NCBI GenBank assembly: GCA_963978545.1
Contig: OZ021726.1
Location: 58,578,959-58,642,958, forward strand
Direction of reading: 5' to 3'
Length of the DNA stretch: 64,000 nt
Source: Linyphia triangularis
Taxonomy: Eukaryota; Arthropoda; Arachnida; Araneae; Linyphiidae
Shown here piece after piece: positions 44,851 through 55,237 of this stretch (positions are counted from its first letter, which is position 1; the number at the start of each line of letters is the position of its first letter). The translations under genes were made by a program, and so were the position numbers. The notes below the pieces were generated by a model. It was not told the DNA's origin and ran no database searches. It saw only the letters and a list, made by a program, of their open reading frames with translations.

Positions 44851-45439
44851 TGTTTCCGACCCAGTCATTGGTAGCAAGTCAATTTTTACTGGATCGAAAT
44901 AAGGTCTTGGCAAGACCACATATGAGATTTTTGAAATATTTCAAATGTTTATAATAAAAAATAATGCGAATATTTTTGATAACATAACTATCGAGATCTC
45001 AAAACATTGTAACGTTTTAAAAATTAATTCTAAACCTACCGACATTTTATATATACCTATTTCTACAGATGGCGGTCAAATAATCGCTTTTCAAATAAAC
45101 GTTATGTCTTTTTCAAGTTGATTATAAATAATACAGAATTTAGCATAGTAGAATTTAGAATAAAACACAAAATAATTATCATGTGATAATTAACAAATAT
45201 TTACTTTTTTCGGGTTTTAGGAAGAAAATGAAAACCAGGAATTTAATAATTTTAATTAAAGTCTCAAAGGCTGTCATTTCACCGCGCTCTGCTAGGTTTA
45301 GTGTTAATATTACTTATTATAAAGCCGATGAAAAACTTATCGAAAATATATTAAAACTGAATTTTAATTGTAGTAAATTGGCACAATTCTAGTTATCTGT
45401 GTACTAAACAATTTTTCTAGTGAAGATTAAAATACATAA
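44851..45439. other. AT-rich non-coding DNA
   Basis: No gene or bounded repeat recognised. Confidence 0.4.
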
Positions 45440-45916
45440 CTCCCAAAAAAACAGCTAGAAGTTGTAAAAAAAAGCAGCCCGCCAAGTAAATTAATCAGTC
45501 AGAAAGAGTTGTGAAATCTAATGTTTGCCGCCAAGCGGCCGCATTTAGTTTTTTTTTTTTTTTTTTTGTGGAGTAATTGTACACAAATATCTAAATTGCG
45601 ATTATTAGGGGGAATCCTTGTAGGCAATCAGAACTTGGCAGGCTAGAGTTATTTCGGATTAATTTCATTTCATTTGCTTCATCTACTTTGGCGCCTATTG
45701 CACTGAATTGAGACTAATTGTATAAAACTCTAGCCTGCCAAGTACTGATTGCCTATGGGGATTCCCCCTAATAATCCCAATTTAGTTCATTGTGTACAGG
45801 TACTCCAAAAAACTAAACGCGGCCGCTTGGCAGCAAACATAGGAATTCATAACTTTTTTTGACTGATTATTTTATTTAGCGGAATTTTTTACAACGTCTT
45901 GTTATTTCTTGGGTGA
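45440..45916. mobile_element. MITE with 190-210-bp inverted repeats
   Basis: Left arm 45441-45651 and right arm 45725-45914 are inverted copies. Matching blocks, outer to inner: CCCAA-AAA, AGTTGTAAAAAA, TTAATCAGTC, GCCAAGCGGCCGC, GTACACAA, ATTATTAGGGGGAATCC, GGCAATCAG and ACTTGGCAGGCTAGAGTT. The loop is about 73 bases. The T run in the left arm (45549-45567) is much shorter in the right. No coding frame and no clear target duplication; superfamily unassigned. Confidence 0.75.
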
Positions 45917-46616
45917 TATCAATTCTTTGTTATGTTCTAAATGAGTAAGACACGGTCAATGGATATTTTAGCGTGAATAATCAAATTGTTGCTTTAAGAA
46001 TAAAATGGAGCAAGCGACAACACTATTAGATTCACATACTATTCTTTGAATTGAGAGGCACAATAAATATCATGATTAAATATTGTAGAGAGATTAAGGT
46101 TTACAATCCAAAGTTTCTTTTAAGAAGAAATCTAAATCACAACAACAAAAATTTTTCATAATCGAAAATATGTTTATATTATAACTTGGGCCCAAAAACA
46201 TGCAAATAAAAACTAAAAAATAAGTAATTATACAAAGTAAGTAAAACATACTAACAAATTACTTGCTTTTATGCGAAATTGAGTGTTACCAGCTTTTACA
46301 TACGAATAGATATATATAAAAAAAATGTGTCTCAAAACAACTTTCGCTTTAGTTTGAAATATTAGACTTGTCGTTATTTTAAGAGAAATTCAGCAAACTT
46401 TAGTGACGGAGTCGTTAAGATATAAGGCTAGTGATCAGAAGATCAGAAACACGTGTTTTCAGAGCTTTGATAAGCATGCAATTGAAAAATAAGTAATTTT
46501 TTTTTTTTAACTGCACCGTTTTTGGTAGTTCAATTTAAAGTATTAAAGTCACTTCTTGAAAGTGAGCGAAAGGTGAATATCCGAAATCCATTGACCCGTT
46601 TTAATCAGTCATTACC
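45917..46616. other. AT-rich non-coding DNA
   Basis: No gene or bounded repeat recognised. Confidence 0.4.
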
Positions 46617-46908
46617 GGGGCTAAATTTTCCAACTTCCGGGATCATTTCTGAGGGTACAGACCTTCTTACGCGTACAGTAGCACTTCTTATAATCTATCT
46701 GAGAGGAATAAAAAAGAAAAGTCTGGATATTTTAAAGCGTTTAAGTTGTAGGCCAGGTTAAAATTCTCAAGTATCGGGATAATTTTCGGAGGGTACAGAC
46801 CCTTTTACCCATCAAATCATACAAAACGCACTTCCTGTAATCAAGCTGAGAAAAGAATGGTGTAAAATTATCAACTACTTTTGGCTGTAGCCCTGGCTAA
46901 AGTTTTGG
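46617..46908 (+). repeat. two-unit tandem repeat, about 140-150 bp
   Basis: Unit 1 (46617-46753) and unit 2 (46755-46908) share GGNTAAAATT, CTTCCGGGAT-ATTT-GGAGGGTACAGAC, TTTTAC-C, CACTTCNTNTAATC, CTGAGA and TGTAGGCC-like blocks. The start of a third unit (GGCTAAAGTTTTGG) follows. Function unknown. Confidence 0.6.
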
Positions 46909-47918
46909 TCACAACCAGAAGAACGAAAATCCGGTGACTTCGGCGATTTTCAAAAGATTTTTTTACCATGTACCCTTGTTCAATGTTAATAATTATGTTG
47001 TTATTTTTCATCTTCTTACCCGGGGCAATATGATGCAAAAAAACAAAAATCAGGGTTCTAGCTGTAATAGAAGCTGAGCTCTGAGGGGTCGAAAACGGAC
47101 CTTAGCTCTGTCAACAGAATATACACTTGCATGTTTGCCGCTTTGGCATCAGACTTGGTGGCGGAACACTGCCGCGTTCCTAGATTACCTTTTAAATTTT
47201 CATACCAAGGTTAAATTTCGGAAATATGCTCACTATTTTAAATCATTTGTAGAGAAATTGCTTGTGTTCGAAGATAAGTATTCAAACGGAGAACAAAGAA
47301 TATTTCAACCATTTGTCTTGAAAGGTGTTATTTTATAAATATTGAGATTAATTATAATTTGAGATTATTTAATGTTATTTCATGTTTAAACAATTTAATA
47401 CAATGTACTTTTTTTGTCATCATTTATCTCATTATTGAAAAAATCAGTACCGGTTAAAGTAGATAATTTAATTTTGAACATTAAATAACTATGCCTTCAA
47501 ATTATCTTCTAACTTTTTCACTTTAATTTGTATTGTCTAGGCGAGAATAAAATACCATTAGATAACTAACTTTAATTAATTATTAATGTGCAGTACAGCC
47601 AGTCACTTGCTGATGCAAAATAAAGTTTACAGGAAGAATAATTAGTTATGAAACTAGTTGGGAAAGTAATTCTTTTTCAAACGAGATAAAAGGCTTATAT
47701 GACGAGTGCGTTAGAATTAGAACAACACCAACTTAGTTGATGTTGATTAGAACGAGTCAAATAATTTACAGAATTTGAAAAAGTATTTTCCTCCGTGTTG
47801 CATACAATATTTTTTTAAATCACGTGTAAAAAAATATTTTTAATATTTTAATACATATACTTATTTTAATGTTGCAATAAATATCTTCAGAAAACATTTT
47901 ATTTCAGTACCAAGACTG
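46909..47918. other. non-coding, nothing recognised
   Basis: A less AT-rich stretch 47040-47190 precedes normal AT-rich DNA. No gene supported. Confidence 0.4.
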
Positions 47919-49470
47919 CACCCTGTCCCAAAAATATAGACAAAAATATAAAATACAATTTATAGTAAACATAAGAATGGGATAAAATTTTTGTCGTGTG
48001 TATAATTATAAACACTACATGAAACACAAGTTAGGGTTAATTTATTAGAAAAAACAACAAATGCTGAATTTATTTAGAAAATAAGGTGTTCCATAATTAT
48101 AGACAATATTTGCTTTATAGATTATATTTAAGGTTGAGGAACACAGTTACAAATGCTAGTATTTAATCGTGTTTGCATTACCTTTAATCACTTCAAAAAC
48201 ATGGTTTTCATTGAAAGTACTAAGTTTTGCATTTCCTTTGGAGGCAGTTCATACCATCTCGCTCAATCGCTGATTTAAGGTCCTTGGTTGAAAAATATTG
48301 GGATCCATTTTCATATAATTTTCGTGCTAGATGTCCTCACACGTTCTCCATTTGATTTAAGTCCAGACTAAGCGATGGCCAGTCCATGACATTGATATTA
48401 TTCATGTTGAACCATGCACATATTTGTCAAGTTAGACACATGAATAAGCGCCCTGTTTTGTTGAAATATACGGTTTGATCCTCCCAAGAAATCATGTAGT
48501 GGAATAAAATTGGCCTCCAATATTTGCTGATAGTCCTGGGAGTTAAACTTTTTTGCTACAAGTTGCTAAAAATGTTTGGGTAGCTTTGGATTTAATGGAC
48601 AATCATTACTGATCTTCCACCTTGCTGTTTTCTTGGTTCGCTTCTTAAATCATGCCAGAAAAATTTATATCCATCTGCTCCATCCATGTTCCACTTTTTA
48701 TCGTCATTAAATATTGTAGAAAGCCATTTATCCCCATAAGACATCATTTTCTTTGCCCAATTTAAACGTCCAGTTTTGTGGTGTACTTTTAAACATGATG
48801 TCTTCAACATTTTCTTGAAAGTTTTTCGTTTAGATTCTAGTATTCTTCTGTGAATGGTATTTGTTGGCACTCCAAAATTGGATGCAATTTGTCGCAATGG
48901 TGTATTTTTTCTAGATGCCATGCTAAGAATGATTATGTAACTGTGCATAGACGTATTCTTTGTCTACCATGTCTTTTCTTACTAGACAACTTGTCGCCAT
49001 TATCCAAAATTCTGTAAACACTTCTTAAAGATCTCTTTAAAATCTTGGATTTATCTTTCGTATAATTTACCTTTAAGTTTTAAATCTAAAACTTATGATC
49101 TTCTCTTTCGAAATCTCTTTACCTCTAGGCATTTTGTCGAATTTGTGAAAACATCGATTTGATAGTCGAAAACAAGCGAAAAATTAATCCATACCAATAA
49201 AAGTCAGAAAAGCAGACGATAAATACTTTCAAGAAATGTAAATAAATAATATTTTTAAGGAAAGTCAGACTATTTCTATATTTATAGGACAGACAATTTT
49301 CAACTTTTAAATTTTTTTACAGTTTTTTACTTATTTTCTAATATTTTTTACAATAAAACCAAATAGATCAATTAAAAAAAAAAAAAAAATTGAATCATTT
49401 CTGAAAATACAAGAAATGTACTTTTGTTAGGATGTCGTTTTTGATCTGTCTATATTTTTGGAACATGCTG
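47919..49470 (-). mobile_element. Tc1/mariner-superfamily element, Tc3-like, decayed
   Basis: Inverted ends CACCCTGTCCCAAAAATATAGAC (left) and, inverted at the right, CAGCATGTTCCAAAAATATAGAC. TA follows the right end (49471-49472); the left has TG. The 1.55-kb length and a transposase relic on the minus strand fit an originally autonomous element. Confidence 0.85.
48235..49132 (-). pseudogene. Tc3-like transposase remnant
   Basis: Begins MPRGKEISKEK at 49132, typical of this family's helix-turn-helix end, and soon hits a stop. The longest open part (48592-48948) has the second HTH region (LRQIASNFGVPTNTIHRRI) and the DDE block FNDDKKWNMDGADGYKFFWH, carrying the first catalytic Asp. Past 48592 stops and shifts interrupt it, but the second Asp region (MDWP-SLS-DLN) and the Glu (MENV) are recognisable near 48390-48350. 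A transposase would cut and paste the element; this copy cannot. Confidence 0.85.
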
Positions 49471-50796
49471 TAGTATATATTATTTGATCTCGGGGCGCTT
49501 GAGAAAGTACTTTTTCATGCTAGTGTGGGAAAGTTACTCTTACGCCTCTTCACAATAAAGTGTTATTTTAGCCACGATTTTTACTTAAGAAAAATTTAAT
49601 TTTTTGAATGTTCTACAAACATATTTGTTTGACACTCTATCTCTCGTTGACCCGGCTCTGACATATACTCCATTTCTCGTAGCTCCTCTTCTTGATATGA
49701 GGATGATGCGTTAGTACAGGAAGCTACCAACAACACCTCTAGATGGGATATTTGTATATGACATTTCCTACAGTATTTTCTTCACAGTTCTTGCCTGGTT
49801 AATTTTTGGCCTAATTTAGTTAAACTTAATGCATTGATAATTAGCCATAAAATTAAGTAATGAATTAAAAATATATTTAATCTTGCATATTAGATATAAG
49901 AATTTATTGTAATGAAATTTATGTTAATGATACATTTATATGGTGTAAATATTACATGATTAAAATAAGCGTTTGTGGTTTGTTATGTCAGGTATTTGGA
50001 ATTGTAAAGGTGTAAAATTATTTTTACTCTAGATTACAAACCAGTCGTTGGAAACAACTATTATGAGAAATAACTAAATCTTTTGGAAAGCTAAAATTCA
50101 CTATATAATACGAGTTTTTAAATAGGTGAATACCCTATACAATGCTATAATCCTACCAATAACTTTCTAAAACAAATATAGAAATAATTCTGAAAAAAAC
50201 TGACATTCTGTAGCTTAATATCATGTATCTCTTAGTTTCGTTTAAGTGGAGTAATACTCATTTCGTAGAAATACCACCGAAGTGCCTCACATCACGAATT
50301 CGCATGGAAACCTGTATTTCCATGAACACTCTGCACGGACGTTGATTTTCAGCACATTCCATCTCTGTGTAAATAGTGATCCATTATTTATATGGTCCAC
50401 TTTTCACGTCATAACCAGTTGCTTTAGTTACGAGAATTCCAAACAACAAAACTCAAATCTCAAATCCCGTGATGATGTTTGGTACGTACAAGTCTGTAAA
50501 AAGGGGGAGAGGGGGGGGGGGGAGTTTATTTGGCTTTGTATTGAATGGTCACTACATTATACGAATAGATTTTAATGAGTTTGTACTATTTATATGAAAC
50601 TAATGTATTGTAAGGATGAATTAATTGATATTCTAATTGCTTATGAAAACTGATTGATTTCTAGAGTTTGTTTTGATTTCTAGAGATTGTTTATCAACAT
50701 TAAAAGTCAAGTGAATTAATATTCATATTAATAGACGGCATTTTTCTAGAGTTTTTTTTTTTTAAGTGTGCTATAATTATTCAGTACTATCTTACT
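49471..50796. other. AT-rich non-coding DNA
   Basis: Contains a G-rich run GGGGGAGAGGGGGGGGGGGG near 50502-50522 (G-quadruplex potential). A 97-codon frame at 50282-50575 has no protein-like features I can recognise. Confidence 0.4.
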
Positions 50797-50804
50797 CTCT
50801 ACAT

Positions 50805-51485
50805 CAGCGTTCGCCACTAACTTCTAGAGGTGGACCGTATGACTTATGTTGGAGCTATTCGCGGGCCGGATACACCAAAATATAAATCTTTAATTATTAT
50901 CGATTTAACAATATACATAGCAATTTCTGAAAACTGAATTTTTTTTTTTTTTTTTTTTTTTTAATCTTAATCAAGTTATAATTGAAATTTGATTTTTTTC
51001 TTTCAAATAATTACAAAAAGTAATAATTTTCATTATTAGTAAATCAAAGTCTAAAAAAGAAGTTCGTTTCAACGTTACAATGCGACCCAACCTAACTTTT
51101 AATAAAAAGTATTTAAACAATACTTCCAGATTAAACCTTTTTAATCGGTAATAATTGTGAGACGATGTCGAAATCGTCCAATTTATTTTATGATTGAGTC
51201 AATGTTTTATGAAGTATTTATTGCAGTCAGTTTTAATAAATTGTCCAAAAAAGATTTAGTTAAGGTATTCCTGTATTTATTCTTGATGAAAACCACCTTG
51301 CTGAAGGTTTCTTCATATAGTTTCTTCGGGCCCGTAGTGGAGAACTATTCTACATAGTTAATACATATTATTTAGGATAAATTGAAATTATGTAAAAAAA
51401 GTCCATACACTAAAATTGGAATTTTTTTTTTATCTTCTGGGGGGGGGGGGGATATCTGTCGCGGGCCGCGTTGTGGCTATCGCTG
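50805..51485. mobile_element. hAT-type non-autonomous element
   Basis: Ends CAGCGTTCGCCAC and, inverted, CAGCGATAGCCAC. Flanks CTCTACAT (50797-50804) and ATCTACAT (51486-51493) match at 7 of 8 positions, the hAT duplication length. GCGGGCCG motifs lie inside both ends. The 681-bp interior has long T and G runs and no transposase. Confidence 0.8.
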
Positions 51486-51493
51486 ATCTACAT

Positions 51494-52769
51494 CGTCATC
51501 ACGTCAACGCGAGGACTTGGAGTTGTTTCCAATTATTCTACAACAGAGTGTTATGATATGCATTCTGATTTCAACCAGTGATCACGAGGGTTATGAAATT
51601 GATCCCTTATCTGCTCAAGTTTGTGGTGTTCAAAGCAAATAAGTATTTTGTTAATATATCAGGAAACTACCCAGGTAGCACAGTGGTATTATTGGTCAAT
51701 GTCGGAAACGGGAGTTCTTGGAAGATTGGCCAATCCATGCTGAAATTCAAGCATCGTTTCGAAATACACGATTTTTTAAAATATAAACATGTAAAAAGCA
51801 TCACAATACATATTTTTTATCCCTCCATCCTTTGTTATAAACATATATTTCAATTTTAAAACTCTGCATCTTTATTTCAAAACTTCCAGTATATTTTACC
51901 CAGCACTGAGCGAGAATGGCCAAGATTCATAACAACGGCCAGTCTTCAACGTTTCACTTAGGAATTAACCACTGTTGAGCGATATTGGTCAGCGTGTTTG
52001 TGTTACTGGGGTATACTGTTAAATAGCATTTAAAGTATTCAATATGTAAGTATATATATGCTTTTTAATTTCAAATGATGATATAGTTAATAAATAGCAA
52101 GTAAGTACACAGTTTTATTACAAACACGCTCTTGCTTCTTCCGTACAAAGTAAGGCGTCTACTATAGACTGAGCAGAGCAAAGCGGAGTAGATTAGAGAT
52201 GGTTGCCAACCTCCACTGTAGCACGAGCCCGCTCTGCTCTGCTCCTAGGGGACGTCAACTACATGTACAAAGCTGGGAGCTTTCTTGGCGGATTATTTTA
52301 CCCACTCTGCTCTGCTAGTAGTGGGCGCTCACCTTTAAGTACTATTTCTCTCTACGCTGACTGTGGGACTTATGCGACCCACAAAGCTTCGGTTAGAGCA
52401 TACATACACACAAAAAAAAAAAAAAAAAAATGATTTTTTAGTCTGAACAGGACATTTATGCATCTATTGTTTGATCCAAGATGGTAAGTATTCATTATGG
52501 GGTAGACACTAATTATAATCCAAAAAAATTTCATTTGAAAGATCATCAATCGTAAGACGCATGCGACTCGAAGAGCATTTTCTGAACAGCCCATTGGCTG
52601 CACACAAAAAGTATAATTTTTCGGTGTTTACATACTATTAATTCTTGCCTAACATGAGCCAAGATGGCATGCAGAAGAGTATGCAGAAGAACAAGATTAG
52701 TGTTTCATCGACAAAATGTTAGCTGTTTCTCTCAGGAATGTTATCAGGGCCGAGCAGAACCCGTCGCTT
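51494..52769. other. non-coding with a GCTCTGCTCTGCT cluster
   Basis: At 52171-52186 GAGCAGAGCAAAGCGG pairs with CCGCTCTGCTCTGCTC at 52229-52244, and a third copy lies at 52301-52315. This GC-richer block may be a transposon fragment. A 19-base A run ends at about 52430. Confidence 0.4.
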
Positions 52770-52882
52770 TGTCTTCTCTGATTCTATGCCGTTATGTCTT
52801 CTCTGATTCTATTCCGTTATGTCTTCTCTGATTCTATGCCGTTTTGTCTTCTCTGATTCTATGCCATTATGTCTTTTCTGAT
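52770..52882 (+). repeat. 25-bp minisatellite, about 4.5 units
   Basis: Unit TGTCTTCTCTGATTCTATGCCGTTA-like, repeated in tandem with single-base changes (GCC/TCC, TTA/TTT, CGT/CAT). The last unit is truncated at 52882. Confidence 0.9.
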
Positions 52883-54363
52883 AGATAGTGTTAGGGAAAA
52901 AAAACTCAATATATATCTGAAAACGTAATTATCCGCGCACTATCAGAAGCTACAAAATATATCCTAACATTTAGAAAACTAAACTAAAAAGAATGTCTAC
53001 CAGACATAAGCAGGTTCAAATCTAAACAAATTACACTAAACAACTTCTTTCACCAAGTCCTGGCTTCGAGTAATCCAAAAAAAGAGACAGAATAAACTTA
53101 CTTTCGTAGTTTAATCCATGTCAGAATCTCTGCAGAAATCGTGTAGTGTGTGCACTAATAAAAAGGCTGAATTCTTATATTCACAATTATATTTCAGCAC
53201 AAAACACACATTTACAGAGCACCACAAAAACATAAACACACAACAAATATCACAACCAAAAAAGATCCACCTACAAACCATCGCTGTAGGCTTTTATACC
53301 TTTTCAGACATTCTAGAAAGAGCTAACATTATCTAGAAATTACCAGAAAAATCAACAATTTTCTTTCAAACAAAAAAACCATACATTGGCGTCTTTAAAA
53401 GTATTAAATTGATACAAAATAGACAAGAAATAATTCTATTATTCTACTCATTAATTATAAAAAATTTAAAACTAATTAAAATGGAATTAAATGCATTTAA
53501 ATTTTATAACCTTTAGAAATATACTAGTGCTGCCATCTATAGAACTATTAAGGAATGTCACAACAGATAGCCAAGACAGTATAGACTTACCGCAAGAAAT
53601 TTCCATTTTGGCACATGGACTACATTGAATAGTTCAGATCAGGACCAGTTTAAACCACGTATTCCTCTTGCATTAGAAAATATCTTATCCAATTTACTTG
53701 TTGGGTGTTCAAAAGTAACCGACCTTGATCATATAGCACATTATAACATTAATGAGTATTTTTATATAAAAATACTCATTATTTACCACTATTTTGCTTT
53801 GCATAAAAGAACTTATTGTATGCTCATTAATGGTAGAAATGAATGCTAATTTCATGTTTCGTCTTACTATGTTGCCTATTTTCTTAAAACGAGTAATCAG
53901 TATGCAAATTACACAAATGTTTTAAAGCAAATAAATTAGATCCTCTTATGCACTGTTGCACCCTGTAATACAGAGTTCATAATCGATCATAATATTATCA
54001 CCCAAAAAAATTGAAATGCAAATGACAAATTTTGTTTTATACATAACATATAAAAATTATTCAGCCACTTGTATTTAAAAAAAAAAAAAAAAAAAAAAAA
54101 GCAGCTTTATGTAAAGAAACAGTGCATAAACGTCTTTGTAGGAAAATAATCCACTAAGCATAACTCTAGAAAATCTTTGAAAAAATATCGTGAATCATTA
54201 TATTGATCTGTAAAAGGAGGACTTTTAATAAGTAGCTAAAGCCATGTTTCAGAGGTTTATTATAAAAATATAAATCCTCTTCATTAGTGTCTACTATACT
54301 TTGATGCTTCCAATTGCAATTGCAGAAAAGAATTCTTTCGAACATCAGTTTTAATATGTAATG
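52883..54363. other. AT-rich non-coding DNA
   Basis: Holds a 23-base A run near 54079 and the perfect palindrome listed separately. No gene recognised. Confidence 0.4.
53750..53781. repeat. perfect 32-bp palindrome
   Basis: TAATGAGTATTTTTAT followed immediately by its exact inverse complement, with no spacer. It can form a cruciform. Confidence 0.9.
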
Positions 54364-54365
54364 TA

Positions 54366-55235
54366 CAGTACGAAAAAAAAAAAAAAAAAAAAAATATCCG
54401 AACGATGGCTATATCTTCGGTTTTAATTATCATAGAATCTCGCGATTTTTTGCGCAAAAATATTTTGTTTACGATTTTCTATATGACTATCGCAAATTTT
54501 TTTCTTAGGGAGCTGAGTAAATTTAACTCTATCTTTAAAAATTTCAATACGAACCCCTTTTTTTTTCATTCGATTTGGAATACTTCGGTTACCCTAGATA
54601 CCAAATTTCAGTTCATTATGTTGAGAAACACATCTCTTATGAACGAAAACGTTTAACCAAAGGTCAAAATGGAATGAAAAAAATTCTGGAGGTTCAACCA
54701 TGATAATTTTAAAAAAAGCAAAAAAAAAAAAAAAAAGTTTCTATTTAAAAAAAAAAAAAAAAAAACTTGTTTTATTAACTAAGAATTAATTATTAAAAAG
54801 CTGTTTAATACAAAAATTGCATGTTATTTATGTTTGACCTTTTATAAACTACCGTTTGAAATAAAAATTGATAAAATATATTAAGTAATTAAGAATTTAT
54901 GGCTAAAAAAATACATTAATTTTTAACATTAATTTGCCATTTTTGAGACATTATTTAAATTACTAACCACTCTTTAGAAAATTATGAAATTTGGTATTTG
55001 GACATTTTTTTTTTTTTTTTGTATTCTAAATCTAAATATGGTATAATATTATGGAGTTGCCATTGAACCTTTTAAAGGTTGGTTTAGTTTTAATATGTAG
55101 ATGACCCCTCATGATAAAATAAAAAGATATACAATTAATAAAGACCTTCCACAATTTACAATGGTACTTGATTTTTGTTATTTCATCAATTAGAATACAA
55201 GATATGGCCATCGTTCGGATTTTTTTGGCGTATTG
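54366..55235. mobile_element. mariner-like MITE, 870 bp
   Basis: TA at 54364-54365 and 55236-55237. Left end CAGTACG, an A run, then ATCCGAACGATGGCTATATC; right end, inverted, CAATACGCCAAAAAAATCCG then AACGATGGCCATATC. The terminal match is about 40 bases. No intact transposase; several A/T runs inside. A truncated relative lies at 35968-36235. Confidence 0.85.
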
Positions 55236-55237
55236 TA

